Part shown: positions 25,257 to 34,818 of the stretch, piece after piece | How the letters are laid out: every line of letters begins with the position of its first letter | How positions within the stretch are numbered: position 1 is the stretch's first letter | Assembly: GCF_000702945.1 (NCBI RefSeq) | Contig: NZ_JNLE01000003.1 | Location: 4,015,501 to 4,079,500 of the forward strand | DNA from: Clostridium sp. KNHs205 | GTDB taxonomy: Bacteria; Bacillota; Clostridia; Lachnospirales; Lachnospiraceae | Direction: 5' to 3' | DNA length: 64,000 nt | The notes under the pieces: model-generated | Seen by the model: only the letters and a program-made list of their open reading frames with translations | Database searches by the model: none | What the model was told of the DNA's origin: nothing | Translations under genes and position numbers: made by a program

Positions 25257-25470
25257 GGCAAGTTGTACCAACCAGAAAGAACGAATGCGCCTATGGAAAG
25301 GTATTAGAAGTCCTTTTTCTCTGGATAATTTATGCTATGATATACAACAGATTGTTTGAGCGAAGCGAGTTATCTGTTGTATATCATGTCAAGCATAAAT
25401 TATCCAGAGAATTAGGACTTCTTATACCTTGAAATCGAAGCATGCGTTTTTCTGGTTGGTACAACTTGCC
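25257..25470. repeat. 214-bp near-perfect palindrome (possible MITE or giant hairpin)
   Basis: The arm 25257-25352 (GGCAAGTTGTACCAACCAG... ending ATACAACAGAT) is repeated in inverse orientation at 25372-25470 with a few mismatches and a 4-nt indel. Both arms contain CTCTGGATAATTTATGC. The loop 25353-25371 includes GAGCGAAGCGAG, itself able to fold. A transcript would form a hairpin of about 95 bp. There is no transposase nearby, so it could be a miniature inverted-repeat element or a double-stranded RNA source. The 68-codon frame read through it is an artefact of the palindrome. Confidence 0.85.
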
Positions 25471-25521
25471 GTCCCCTTGCGAAAACCTGGTTGGTACAAC
25501 TTGCCGTCCCCTTGTGAAAAC
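25452..25521. repeat. 35-bp direct duplication at the edge of the palindrome
   Basis: Two copies, starting CTGGTTGGTACAACTTGCC at 25452 and 25487 and ending GAAAAC, that differ by one base (C/T). A third, short relic (CTGCTTTTTACAAC) follows at 25522. The first copy is part of the palindrome's right arm, so the right end has been duplicated. Confidence 0.8.
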
Positions 25522-25540
25522 CTGCTTTTTACAACCTTTT

Positions 25541-26440
25541 TTACAACCTACCCATAACAAACAAAAGATATCTTCTTACCAGGTTTATATCCGTACAATG
25601 ATATAGCATTCTGGCTCCCACTACATCCTCTATTTCATTAAAGATCAGTTCCCCTTCATCACCAATAAGAAAATCAATACCTACCATACCGAATTCGAAA
25701 TGATCAATGATCTTACGAATCGTAATTATTTCATCCCTTGATAGTTCATATTCTCTGACATTGCCGCCAAGAGAAAAATTTGCCCGAAACCCATCATTCG
25801 ACGTGCGTAGAATAGCAGCAATTATCTCTTTTCCTATGACATAAACCCGCAGATCCTGTTGTCTGCCGGAAACAAATGGCTGCATCACACAATCCTCATA
25901 TCCTATGCCGGCAAGAATCTCCTCACGTGCAGTTTCTGAGGGTCTTATCTCTTTATAGGGATCCGGCATTACAGGCGAACACTTTGGCAGGGAGAGGTAT
26001 ACCTGGCTTCCTCCATGTCCGCTTACAGTTTTAATAACCGTTGGCTCTATGATATTCTCTAATCTCTTGCCAATCGCAGCGTTTTCTACAAAAGTAGTAT
26101 CAATAATTGGAATCGAAAGCCCGGCAACACTTTGATATGTTTTAGCTTTATCATTGCAGATACGAGCAATTTCTGATGAATTAAAAACAGGAATTAAAAG
26201 GTTTTCAAGTTGCCTGCTCAATAGTGGGTAAATAGTTCTTACAATAGCAAAGTCAGGTTTACTACAATCTTTGCCGTCATATCGGATAAACCAGGAATTA
26301 TTTCTAATGCCTACTTCTATGTTCTCACGAAACATAAGTTCAATATTAATCCCCAGGTTCTTCCCTTCTGCTCTATAAAATTCTATGTATCCCTTATTCT
26401 TTTCTGCATCCTTTTGTCCATAGATTAGCCACCCAGTCAT
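25541..26440 (-). CDS. ATP-grasp family ligase (RimK/YheC-like)
   Basis: A 299-residue cytosolic protein with an ATP-grasp fold: 'CNDKAKTYQSVAGLSIPIIDT' (pre-ATP-grasp region), 'PTVIKTVSGHGGSQVYL' (glycine-rich ATP loop), 'DCVMQPFVSGRQQDLRVYVIG', and metal/ATP-binding 'MVGIDFLI...ELIFNEIEDVVG'. ATP-grasp enzymes of this set form carboxylate-amine bonds, such as RimK adding glutamates. The acceptor is unknown. It follows a second ATP-grasp gene 234 bp away in the same direction, both downstream of ftsK. The Glu-Asp in 'FNEIED' replaces the usual 'EVN', a possible change in metal binding. Start ATG at 26440 follows a weak AAGAGGTTAT. Confidence 0.78.
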   Translation of the reverse strand: MTGWLIYGQKDAEKNKGYIEFYRAEGKNLGINIELMFRENIEVGIRNNSWFIRYDGKDCSKPDFAIVRTIYPLLSRQLENLLIPVFNSSEIARICNDKAKTYQSVAGLSIPIIDTTFVENAAIGKRLENIIEPTVIKTVSGHGGSQVYLSLPKCSPVMPDPYKEIRPSETAREEILAGIGYEDCVMQPFVSGRQQDLRVYVIGKEIIAAILRTSNDGFRANFSLGGNVREYELSRDEIITIRKIIDHFEFGMVGIDFLIGDEGELIFNEIEDVVGARMLYHCTDINLVRRYLLFVMGRL

Positions 26441-26674
26441 AATAACCTCTTTCTATCCTGTTCCTATGCTTACACAGTACCAGAGAGTCCGAAGATTCAT
26501 TGTACCATTATTTCTTCGCACCTTACTTTGCAGGTACTCTGGGATGATACTATGCGAAGCATGTAGTACCATAAGCTGAAAAATCAAACCTTATTATATC
26601 TCATAAAAGTTCAACGATTGTAACGTCCTGTGGCACATACAGGTTACAGCCATACCCCAGTTAAAAACAGTCTT

Positions 26675-27598
26675 TCAATTTCTAAAATCAACTTCCGAAC
26701 CTTTTAATAGTATATGTTCCAGAATAGCATCGGCAGCATTTACTCCGGTGCATTCATATATATTCTTAAAATGTGCATTGGAATTTACCTCACAAACAAG
26801 TGTCTCACCGTTATTACCAAATAAGAGGTCCACACCTGCAAAGTCAAGTCCCAGTGTCCTACAGCATAAAAGCGCCAGGTCCTCCTGTGCTTTTGTAGGG
26901 GTATAGGGTTTCATTTTTCCGCCTGCCGTTATATTTGCACGAAAATCTCCCTGATCAGAATACCGGTACATAGAAGCGATGACTTTATCTCCTACTACCT
27001 GGAGTCTTAAATCTCTTCCTCTGCTGTTCTCTATGAATTCCTGAAATAACATAGGTTTACCACCAATTTTCTTGGTGATTTCAAGCAATTCCTCTCTGTT
27101 ACCGGCCAGATAAACCTGTTGGCCAAAGGAGCCGAAACATTCTTTTACCACACAGGGATACCCTATAACAGCTTCTGCCTGTTTGAGAAAATCCAGATTA
27201 GTATAACCAATATTTTCATAAGTCATAGGCGCTATCAGCGTTTTAGGCATAGGAACACCCACTCGTTCCAATGCCATATGTGTCAGGCTCTTATCATCAC
27301 TTAAAGCTATGGCATCTGCTGAATTAAAAAGCTTAAAGCCCTTCCCTTCAAGAAATTTACCAAGTCTGATATCTTTGTCCCAGAATAGTACAAAATCCAA
27401 TCCCTTCAAATCTTCAGGTTCGGAATCACCGCCAAGAAGTATGGGAATTTCCGCATTTGTCTTGAGCTTAAGCTCGATTAAATATTTCCTGGCACTTTCC
27501 GTAAACCATTCATGAATCACAGAAAATTTGGAATTATTAAGATACTCATTGGTTATGAGACAGCCCTTTATAGAACTTTTAGTAGTATTCGTCCACAT
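26675..27598 (-). CDS. RimK-like ATP-grasp ligase
   Basis: About 307 residues. It has '[24 protein letters not shown]', ATP loop '[18 protein letters not shown]', '[28 protein letters not shown]', and the metal site '[10 protein letters not shown]...[11 protein letters not shown]', all standard for RimK/LysX-type peptide or amino-acid ligases. Substrate unknown. The gene overlaps the 3' end of ftsK by about 20 bp. ATG at 27598 or an in-frame TTG at 27607 are both possible, because GGAGG lies 12 or 3 nt away. Co-transcription with ftsK is likely. Confidence 0.8.
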   Translation of the reverse strand: MWTNTTKSSIKGCLITNEYLNNSKFSVIHEWFTESARKYLIELKLKTNAEIPILLGGDSEPEDLKGLDFVLFWDKDIRLGKFLEGKGFKLFNSADAIALSDDKSLTHMALERVGVPMPKTLIAPMTYENIGYTNLDFLKQAEAVIGYPCVVKECFGSFGQQVYLAGNREELLEITKKIGGKPMLFQEFIENSRGRDLRLQVVGDKVIASMYRYSDQGDFRANITAGGKMKPYTPTKAQEDLALLCCRTLGLDFAGVDLLFGNNGETLVCEVNSNAHFKNIYECTGVNAADAILEHILLKGSEVDFRN

Positions 27599-30377
27599 AT
27601 TGTTCAAATTCCTCCAGGGACATTAGAATCTTTCTGGGTTTGGTACCTTCTTCAGGTCCCACCACACCGGCTTCTGCCAGCTGATCCATGATTCTTGCCG
27701 CCCTGTTAAAGCCAATCTTATATACTCTCTGAAGCATACCGATTGAGGCTTTATCTTTATCTATTATAAATTTACCGGCTTCAATGAAATAATCATCCCT
27801 TTCACTGCCGCCGCCAGCTCCACCGGCTGATTCCGTTACCTGTGCATTAGCAATCTTATCTGCCACATCTTCGTTATATGTAGCTCCGCTGTTTTCCTCT
27901 GTGAGGAAACGAACAACTTCACTTACCTCTTTATCGGAGATGAAGGCTCCCTGTACCCGGACCGGCTTCGGATAACCGGAAGGGAAGAATAGCATATCAC
28001 CTTTACCAAGAAGCTTTTCAGCACCGGCACCATCTATAATAGTTCTGGAGTCAATAGCTGAGGATACAGAAAATGCTATTCTTGATGGGATATTAGCCTT
28101 AATAAGACCGGTAATGACATTTACGGAAGGTCTCTGGGTCGCAATAATCAGATGGAGTCCCGCAGCACGTGCCATCTGTGCCAAACGGCAGATGGCATCT
28201 TCTACTTCACCGGGTGCTACCATCATAAGGTCTGCAAGCTCGTCTACAATTATGACAATCTGGGGAAGCTTCTGATATTTTTCATCCTGATATTCTTCCA
28301 CCTGAGCGACCTTTTCATTATATCCCTTAACATCTCTTACACCCAGATCGGCAAATTTCTTATAACGCTCCGTCATCTCCATTACCGCCCAGTTAAGTGC
28401 AGCCGAAGCTTTCTTCGGGTCGGTAACAACCGGTATAAGCAGATGTGGTATACCATTGTAGACACTTAATTCTACTACCTTGGGATCAACCATGATCATC
28501 TTCACGTCTGAGGGTTTTGCTTTATATAAAATACTCATAATCAAGGTATTTATACATACCGATTTACCGGAGCCGGTGGCACCTGCTATTAATAGGTGAG
28601 GCATTTTGCCTATATCTGTTACTATTGTCTGTCCGCCTATATCCTTACCAACTGCAAAAGCAATATCAGAAGGATGTTCCTTAAAGTCTTTTGTATCTAA
28701 TAATTCCCTGAACAAAACTGTAGAATTATCTTTATTGGGTACTTCAATACCAACCGCTGCCTTACCGGGAATAGGTGCTTCAATACGAATATCTGCTGCC
28801 GCAAGATTGAGCTTGATATCATCTGCCAGTCCGGTTATTCGGCTTACCTTAACCCCCTGCTCGGGAAGAAGTTCATATCTTGTAACTGATGGACCGCAGC
28901 TTACATTCGTAACCTTAACACCAACTCCAAAACTCTCCAGGGTACTTTGCAGTTTTGCAGCTGTTTCCTTTAAATCTTTTTCTGACATGCCTTTGGCATT
29001 GCCTTTTGGCCTGGCTAGCAGGTCCAAAGGCGGAAATACATATGCTTTCTCCGGTACCTGTTGATTTCGGCTCATTTCATCAGACAGACCTGATAAATCT
29101 TCTTCTCCCTGTAATGCCTGCTTTTCTGCAACAGGTTTTGGAGGCTCGACTTCTGTTATATTATCAGTAAATACTTCCTGTGTATCTGCTGCATAGGTTT
29201 CCGTATTGAAATCCCCGTCAGCAGCCTGTCCGATTATAACTGGTTCATTCACTGTTTCTGTTTCTTTTTCTTCTTTTATCTCTGTGGTACTATCATCCAT
29301 ATAAGCACTTATATCAAAGGTATCCAGGTAATCCGGTTCTTGTGCACGCCCAGTCTCTTCCGGTTCTTTATTGATTTCCGGAGAAGTCATGCCGCTTATG
29401 GTAAAATCATTTTTCTCTTCTTTCAGGATAAAGCCCATGTCAGCCTGCTGAATGGGAAAATCATTGATACTAACCGGTGTAATCTCCTGCATTTCAACCA
29501 CTTCTTTATTCTGATCGGCATTCTTTTTCTTCCGGCCCTGCTTTTGTTTGGAAACAGAAGCTCCCTCATCCTCTTTCATCCCTTGGACTGCCTCTTCATT
29601 AACCTCATTCTGAGCTTTATCTTTCGCAAAGGATATGATTCTTGCTTTTCTTTTCGGTTCAGGTGCTTCTTCCTCTTCTTCGTAGTCTGCTTCAGAAGCT
29701 GCCTCCTGCCTTAAACGTTTCATTTCCTTCATCTGCATAAGTGCAGCTTCGCTTTTTGCACCTAAAGGTTTAAATATGGACTTACCTGTAAATATTACAA
29801 TCAGAACCACCATAATCCCAAAAAGAACCACATAGGAGCCAACAGCCCCAAACAGCGGATAGAATAAACTTAACAGTAATCCGCCAATCAGACCTCCTCC
29901 ATTTTTCTCATGATAGGATATCCGGTAGATTTCGGTTAAAGTCATATTCTCCCCATTACCGGTAGTTAGCTTTAGCAGTTGAAGAATCGCTGCCAACACT
30001 ACTGTTATGGATATGCTTGTTATGAGTTTTACACTGGCAGTCCGGTTTCCTCTGTTGGCTATTCCGAATGCAACGGAGAAAAATAAAAAGAACGGCAGTA
30101 AATATGCCAGAAAGCCAAACATTCCGAAGGTAAAACTATTAATCCATTTACCCACAATACCACTCAGATCAAAATTGCTTAAAATCAGAAGCAGTGATAA
30201 TACAAGGCTTGATACCAGTGCTATTTCATCTTTATACATATCCTTTACAGGATCTTTTCTTTTACTTTTATGTACATTTCTGCTGTTTGCAGCCTTCTTC
30301 CTGGTTGCGGTACTTTTCGACCTGTTCCCGGATCTTTGACCGGAAGAATTTTTTCTAGTATTTTTTTCGGCAGCCAA
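27579..30377 (-). CDS. ftsK: DNA translocase FtsK/SpoIIIE
   Basis: 932 residues. A basic N-terminus precedes about four or five membrane segments (roughly residues 50-200) that anchor it at the septum, then a long acidic, low-complexity linker (about 220-420). The alpha/beta motor has Walker [10 protein letters not shown], Walker B region '[13 protein letters not shown]' and '[24 protein letters not shown]'. The C-terminal gamma winged helix ('[20 protein letters not shown]') reads KOPS/SRS sites. It pumps DNA at division or into the forespore. Start is TTG at 30377, with GGAGGGG 5 nt away. Follows tepA-ylzJ, the same order as in other Firmicutes. Confidence 0.95.
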   Translation of the reverse strand: MAAEKNTRKNSSGQRSGNRSKSTATRKKAANSRNVHKSKRKDPVKDMYKDEIALVSSLVLSLLLILSNFDLSGIVGKWINSFTFGMFGFLAYLLPFFLFFSVAFGIANRGNRTASVKLITSISITVVLAAILQLLKLTTGNGENMTLTEIYRISYHEKNGGGLIGGLLLSLFYPLFGAVGSYVVLFGIMVVLIVIFTGKSIFKPLGAKSEAALMQMKEMKRLRQEAASEADYEEEEEAPEPKRKARIISFAKDKAQNEVNEEAVQGMKEDEGASVSKQKQGRKKKNADQNKEVVEMQEITPVSINDFPIQQADMGFILKEEKNDFTISGMTSPEINKEPEETGRAQEPDYLDTFDISAYMDDSTTEIKEEKETETVNEPVIIGQAADGDFNTETYAADTQEVFTDNITEVEPPKPVAEKQALQGEEDLSGLSDEMSRNQQVPEKAYVFPPLDLLARPKGNAKGMSEKDLKETAAKLQSTLESFGVGVKVTNVSCGPSVTRYELLPEQGVKVSRITGLADDIKLNLAAADIRIEAPIPGKAAVGIEVPNKDNSTVLFRELLDTKDFKEHPSDIAFAVGKDIGGQTIVTDIGKMPHLLIAGATGSGKSVCINTLIMSILYKAKPSDVKMIMVDPKVVELSVYNGIPHLLIPVVTDPKKASAALNWAVMEMTERYKKFADLGVRDVKGYNEKVAQVEEYQDEKYQKLPQIVIIVDELADLMMVAPGEVEDAICRLAQMARAAGLHLIIATQRPSVNVITGLIKANIPSRIAFSVSSAIDSRTIIDGAGAEKLLGKGDMLFFPSGYPKPVRVQGAFISDKEVSEVVRFLTEENSGATYNEDVADKIANAQVTESAGGAGGGSERDDYFIEAGKFIIDKDKASIGMLQRVYKIGFNRAARIMDQLAEAGVVGPEEGTKPRKILMSLEEFEQYVDEYY

Positions 30378-30536
30378 AACTACCCCTCCCTAAACTCAAA
30401 AAATAGACCCGGAAGAATTGAGTATTAAACTGCTCTTCCTGAGCCCTTGACAGCCTGCCTGAAGGACATGCTCAGACAATCCACGGATTATCCAATAAAT
30501 GCCCTTTCAGGAAAATTCATAAAATTATTATACCCT

Positions 30537-30800
30537 TTAACAACCTTTGTTGCAAGGAAAATTATTACCCGGAGTATACTCCGTCTTTAGATAATCCTCC
30601 ATATCGGTAGACTGAATTCCTTCTATGATATAGCTGTCCCCTTCTCGCCTGGTATAAACTTTACCATGTTCTACAGCAAAATCAGACCTTTCTACAGCAG
30701 TCGACTCATTCTCGCTATTACCATCATTTTTACCGGTATTTAATACAGACTGTGTTCTACTTGTGTAGATTCTTTCCAGCGGTGTTACCGAATAAATCAA
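30537..30800 (-). CDS. YlzJ-like protein
   Basis: An 87-residue small protein with the typical N-terminal 'MIYSVTPLERIYTSR' and Gly-rich C-terminal Cys pair 'PCNKGC'. Its start overlaps the tepA stop by 4 bp (ATGA), showing translational coupling. YlzJ-family proteins are commonly encoded between tepA and spoIIIE/ftsK in Firmicutes, but have no known activity. About 160 bp separate it from ftsK. Confidence 0.8.
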   Translation of the reverse strand: MIYSVTPLERIYTSRTQSVLNTGKNDGNSENESTAVERSDFAVEHGKVYTRREGDSYIIEGIQSTDMEDYLKTEYTPGNNFPCNKGC

Positions 30801-31513
30801 ATTTCTTCACCTCTTCCTGACATTTCATATAATTTCTTTAATGCCTCCTTAATGCCTCCTACTTCATCAATAATTCCCTTATCCACGGTCTCCGGCCCAA
30901 TTAATATTGATCCTACATCTTTTGCTAACTGGCTGGTATTATGCATCAGCTGTTTTAAGTCTTCTTTTTCGATTTTAGAATGAGTTGATACAAAATTCAG
31001 TATTCTGTCCTGAATCTTTTCAAAATAGTCATAGGTCTGAGACACCCCGATTACTGTCCCATTCATACGAACGGGATGGATGATCATGGTTGCTGTAGGT
31101 ACTATAAAACTATATTGGGCTGAAACAGCAAGAGGTACGCCTATGGAATGACTTCCTCCAAGCACCAGGGATACCGTTGGCTTACTTAAGGAAGCTATCA
31201 TTTCTGCAATAGCAAGTCCTGCTTCTACATCCCCGCCTACTGTATTTATCAGAATCAATAATCCATCTATATCCGCACTGTCTTCTATAGCGGCCAGCTG
31301 GGGTAATACATGTTCATATTTTGTAGTTTTATTATGCTGAGGCAGGCATTCATGTCCTTCTATCTCTCCAATTACAGACAGCAGATGAATTTTTGATTTT
31401 CTCTTTTCATTGACGAGGGTTGTCTGACCAAACTCTCTGATCTTACCGTCATCTAATTCCTCTTTCTCTTTTTGTTCCTTCTCTTTCTCTATTTTAGATT
31501 CGTTCTTTTCCAT
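30797..31513 (-). CDS. tepA: ClpP-class serine protease, TepA-like
   Basis: A 238-residue protein. A charged N-terminus (about 40 residues, Lys/Glu-rich) precedes a ClpP fold: 'LINTVGGDVEAGLAIAEMIASL' forms the substrate strand, and 'LVLGGSHSIGVPLAVSA' carries the catalytic Ser within GGSHSIG. His in 'ATMIIHPVRMNG' completes the active site. TepA was linked to secretion in B. subtilis and the family is cytosolic or membrane-associated. It leads the tepA-ylzJ-ftsK block. AAGGAGATACC precedes the ATG. Confidence 0.88.
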   Translation of the reverse strand: MEKNESKIEKEKEQKEKEELDDGKIREFGQTTLVNEKRKSKIHLLSVIGEIEGHECLPQHNKTTKYEHVLPQLAAIEDSADIDGLLILINTVGGDVEAGLAIAEMIASLSKPTVSLVLGGSHSIGVPLAVSAQYSFIVPTATMIIHPVRMNGTVIGVSQTYDYFEKIQDRILNFVSTHSKIEKEDLKQLMHNTSQLAKDVGSILIGPETVDKGIIDEVGGIKEALKKLYEMSGRGEEI

Positions 31514-31625
31514 TGGTATCTCCTTGCTTTGTTTTTATTAATTCTAGGTAAAATAATTAAGTGATAAAATCACGATATATCTAATATTCCCAATTCTATA
31601 AAGAAATATAATGCTCTGGCACAAC

Positions 31626-31665
31626 AAAAAAGATTAACCGCTATTCATAACGATTAATCTTTTTG
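31626..31665 (-). terminator. Intrinsic terminator of the AraM-type gene
   Basis: Minus-strand arms AAAAAGATTAATCG and CGGTTAATCTTTTT (one G-T pair) with a 10-nt loop and trailing T. Lies after the 31876-33180 gene, and could also act on the plus strand. Confidence 0.8.
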
Positions 31666-31776
31666 TTCTTCGAATTTTAAAAATAAGTTATAATTTATAT
31701 CCCAGATTGTTCACCGAGTCATTCATAATGGTGTTTACTACACGTTGATTTTACTCATATGTATAATCCAAATTAT

Positions 31777-31881
31777 TATATGATTTCTATACTAATCTAT
31801 ATAATTTCTATATTAATCTCTATGATTTCTTTACTAATCTCTATAATTTCTTTACTAATCTCTATAATTTCAGTACTAATC
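31777..31881. repeat. Tandem repeat, 21-bp unit, five copies
   Basis: Units start at 31777, 31798, 31819, 31840 and 31861, with consensus TCTATAATTTCTTTACTAAT plus C. Variation is mostly A/G or T/A at a few positions. The last unit includes the stop codon (31876-31878) of the AraM-type gene, so the array seems to have grown outward from that gene's 3' end. It lies before the terminator. Confidence 0.88.
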
Positions 31882-33180
31882 TGAGGTTTCATTTTTTATT
31901 TTAAATAGCTTTGATAATCTTAAGAAGGTCAGCCGGTTTCTGACATAGGGTGCTAAACGAATAGTAATCGGCAGCAATTTCTCTTCAAGTGAAATTTCCT
32001 TCATTTCTTTTTTGCAGCCTGCAGCAGATAAAAGTTTTAACAGTTCTGACTCCGAAGGCAGCTGATCTAACACGCCTGCAATCGAAGGCAGCTGGCTGTT
32101 TAATTTATCACTGTCAACCAGAGCAAGCGGATCAGGTGTATTTTCTTCCAGTATTCCTTCATAAAGCTCCTTTTTCCCAAAGGTTTCCTGAAGCACCTCA
32201 AGCTCCATTCCTTTATAAGGAATCACTTTGCAAATGCCATTTTTGATTGCATTCTTTATTTTATGATAGGTATGTACTACGATCATCAGACCTATGGAAA
32301 CTTTTTCTCCATGATAGGCATCTAAAGGTCCATTTATTACTTCCATCTCCCAAAGGTGAGATATATGGTGTTCCGCACCGGAAGCCGGTCTTGAATTACC
32401 GATCATCTGCATGGCTATACCGGATAATAACAGAGCATACATAAGCTGTTCATATGCTCTTAAAGTCTTATCTTCCTCGAGGCTTCCTCTTAAATCTTCA
32501 ATACAGCTGCAGACCTCTTTGAGAGCAGTCATTTCAAGTTCACATACACGGTGGCAGATATACTCTCCGGTTACCATATGGGATATCTCCCAGTCAGTAA
32601 GTGCGGTGTATTTTCCCAATAAGTCAGAAATTCCGGACGCAGTCAGGCGGTAAGGTGCTTTTGAAAAAATTCTGGTATCTGCAATCACTAACTCCGGTGA
32701 TACACCGGGCATAGTTTTCTTCAAGCCATTCCAGGTCATGGCAGATACGGTGGATACAAAACCGTCTACGCTGGCTGCAGTAGGAACAGATACAAAGTTT
32801 AAGCCGTAATCCTTTGACAGATATCTGCTAATATCATGTATGGTGCCAGAACCTACTGCTATAATCAACTTTGTATTTGGGGAAATCTTAAGTCCTTTCT
32901 CTGCCAGTGCCACTCCGTGATTGTCAGCGTGCAGCTCCTTAGCCGGCAATATAATCATATTACAGCCAGGCAGCAACTTCTCGACAGCTTCTCCAGCTGC
33001 CTGATATGTATTAGTATCACAGATTACGGATATGTCTGCATAAGCTCCTGTATAAATCTTTCTTAATTTCTCGGGAAGTTTCTTTAACGCATTTTCTTCT
33101 ACCAGAATCTCTTTCACGAATATTTCATGACTTCTGCCACAGCTGCAGGCCCCATGAAAGTTACTGACATCTATTTGCAC
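31876..33180 (-). CDS. araM: sn-Glycerol-1-phosphate dehydrogenase (AraM/EgsA-like)
   Basis: About 434 residues of the iron-containing alcohol dehydrogenase superfamily. It has 'IAVGSGTIHDISRYLS' (NAD-binding), 'VPTAASVDGFVSTVSAMTW', and metal-site residues in 'GAEHHISHLWEM' plus a later His ('DAYHGEKVSIG'). It would reduce dihydroxyacetone phosphate to sn-glycerol-1-phosphate, as B. subtilis AraM (Ni-dependent) does. An N-terminal 'CSCGRSHE' is typical. I chose GTG at 33180 since AAAGGAGG lies 7 nt upstream. A longer reading would cover that site. Stands alone, ends in a 21-bp repeat array. Confidence 0.85.
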   Translation of the reverse strand: MQIDVSNFHGACSCGRSHEIFVKEILVEENALKKLPEKLRKIYTGAYADISVICDTNTYQAAGEAVEKLLPGCNMIILPAKELHADNHGVALAEKGLKISPNTKLIIAVGSGTIHDISRYLSKDYGLNFVSVPTAASVDGFVSTVSAMTWNGLKKTMPGVSPELVIADTRIFSKAPYRLTASGISDLLGKYTALTDWEISHMVTGEYICHRVCELEMTALKEVCSCIEDLRGSLEEDKTLRAYEQLMYALLLSGIAMQMIGNSRPASGAEHHISHLWEMEVINGPLDAYHGEKVSIGLMIVVHTYHKIKNAIKNGICKVIPYKGMELEVLQETFGKKELYEGILEENTPDPLALVDSDKLNSQLPSIAGVLDQLPSESELLKLLSAAGCKKEMKEISLEEKLLPITIRLAPYVRNRLTFLRLSKLFKIKNETSD

Positions 33181-33435
33181 AACAAATCCTCCTTTAGATC
33201 CAAGCTGGAATAACAGCACTTCTGTTTTTATTATATTAGGAATCATAAATCCTGTTCCTATAAAATACAATATTACAGCGTTATTTACAATTAATTCACA
33301 TATAAACCCGTTAAAGATATCCTATGAATTGGGGCATATCAGGCTTTCACCCCTATCAAATAAATATCCGCTTAGATATCTATCCAATAGGGGCTTCAGC
33401 ATATAACTATTATAAATGTAATTGTATTCATCTTA

Positions 33436-34692
33436 TTATTGTTTTGCAGTTAATCCCTTAAGGTCGACGCCTTCCAGATTACCTACCAGGGAAATGCTGA
33501 TACTTTCTTTCTTTAGATACTTTACCGCAAACTCCCTTACCTGGTCAATAGTTACACTATTAACTTTTTCAATAATTTCTTCCAGCGGTATTACATATCC
33601 TCTAAACAGCATAGCCTTACCATTACTGTTCATTCTGTTTTTGGCGGTCTCATCCCCCATAATAAGCTCAGTCTTAATCTGCTCCTTGCACATGGCAAGT
33701 TCCTCTTCTGTAATACCTTTTTCTTTAATATCCTCTACAATCTGAAAGACATTATCAATGACAGGCTTTAACTGAGATGGGTTCATAGCTCCATATACCT
33801 GGAAAAGTCCGGCCTTGGAATAAGAACTACCATAAGAGTAAATGGTATAGGTAAGTCCCAGATTCTCACGTATTTCCTGAAATAATCTGGAATTGATGCT
33901 TCCTCCAAAAACGGAATTGAGAACTGTCAGAATATATTTCTCTTCACCATCGGATACGATGGATTCATAGGCAATATTTAAATGCAGCTGTTCTACATCC
34001 TTTTCTTTTACATAGACTGTGGGCACATAACTGGGCGCTGTGGATGCTTCTGTTCTCTCACCTTCAGGAATTTTGCCAAAATTCTTTTCTAAAAGTTCTG
34101 TAATTTCTTCTTCTTTAAAATTTCCCGATACTGAAATTACAATATTCTGGCTTACGTAATGTTTTGCCATAAATGCCAGCACTTCATCCCTGGTAATATT
34201 TTTCACAGTTTCTTTTGACCCGGAAATCTGATAACCCAGGGGATGGTTGTCCCACACCTTCAATTGAAGCATCTCATGGACAAGGTCCTCCGGAGAATCA
34301 TCATACATATCAATTTCTTCTATTATAACTCCCTTTTCTTTCTTTAAGGCTTTTTCATCAATCAGAGAATTATTCAGCATGTCCCCTAAAATATCTATGG
34401 CAACAGACAGGTGTTCATCCAGAGTGACTGCATAAAAGGAGGTGCACTCTTTACTGGTATAAGCGTTAATATCACCGCCAATTCTGGCCATTTCATCTGC
34501 AATCTGCTTGGCGTTTCTTGTTGTTGTTCCTTTAAAGAGCATATGTTCTATTATATGTGAAATTCCGTTATTTTTTTCATTTTCATTGGAGGACCCCACC
34601 TTAACCCATATTCCAAGAGCAGCGCTTCTAAGATAAGGCATTGTCTCCATTACAACTGTTATTCCATTGGATAATTTCCTGGTATTTACCAT
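33436..34692 (-). CDS. M16 family zinc metallopeptidase (processing-peptidase-like)
   Basis: 418 residues. The inverted zinc motif HIIEH lies at 46-50 (His46, Glu49, His50) and the third ligand Glu is in 'IIEEIDMYDDSPEDLVHE'. A second, inactive M16 half follows ('LNSVFGGSINSRLFQEIRENLGLTYTIYS'), the family's typical two-domain clamp. Homologues in B. subtilis (MlpA/YmxG) are often near pnp, which lies about 7 kb away here. Cytosolic, substrate unknown. AAAGG about 10 nt before the ATG. Confidence 0.9.
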   Translation of the reverse strand: MVNTRKLSNGITVVMETMPYLRSAALGIWVKVGSSNENEKNNGISHIIEHMLFKGTTTRNAKQIADEMARIGGDINAYTSKECTSFYAVTLDEHLSVAIDILGDMLNNSLIDEKALKKEKGVIIEEIDMYDDSPEDLVHEMLQLKVWDNHPLGYQISGSKETVKNITRDEVLAFMAKHYVSQNIVISVSGNFKEEEITELLEKNFGKIPEGERTEASTAPSYVPTVYVKEKDVEQLHLNIAYESIVSDGEEKYILTVLNSVFGGSINSRLFQEIRENLGLTYTIYSYGSSYSKAGLFQVYGAMNPSQLKPVIDNVFQIVEDIKEKGITEEELAMCKEQIKTELIMGDETAKNRMNSNGKAMLFRGYVIPLEEIIEKVNSVTIDQVREFAVKYLKKESISISLVGNLEGVDLKGLTAKQ

Positions 34693-34818
34693 TCACTTCA
34701 ACCTTTCTGATAATCAATAAAATTAATTGTATCATCATTACTGCTATTATACAACAGCGAATAATATGAAGCTGCAGAGGATTTACATATTTTGTAATAC
34801 CAGAACTATCCATTCCTG

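Noticed and set aside
25226..25432. 68-codon ORF inside the palindrome
   Set aside because: It crosses the hairpin's arms and loop, and lacks a ribosome site. The inverted repeat explains the open frame.
34628..34813. 61-codon ORF between the M16 peptidase and the glycosylase genes
   Set aside because: It overlaps the peptidase start in another frame and lacks a ribosome site.
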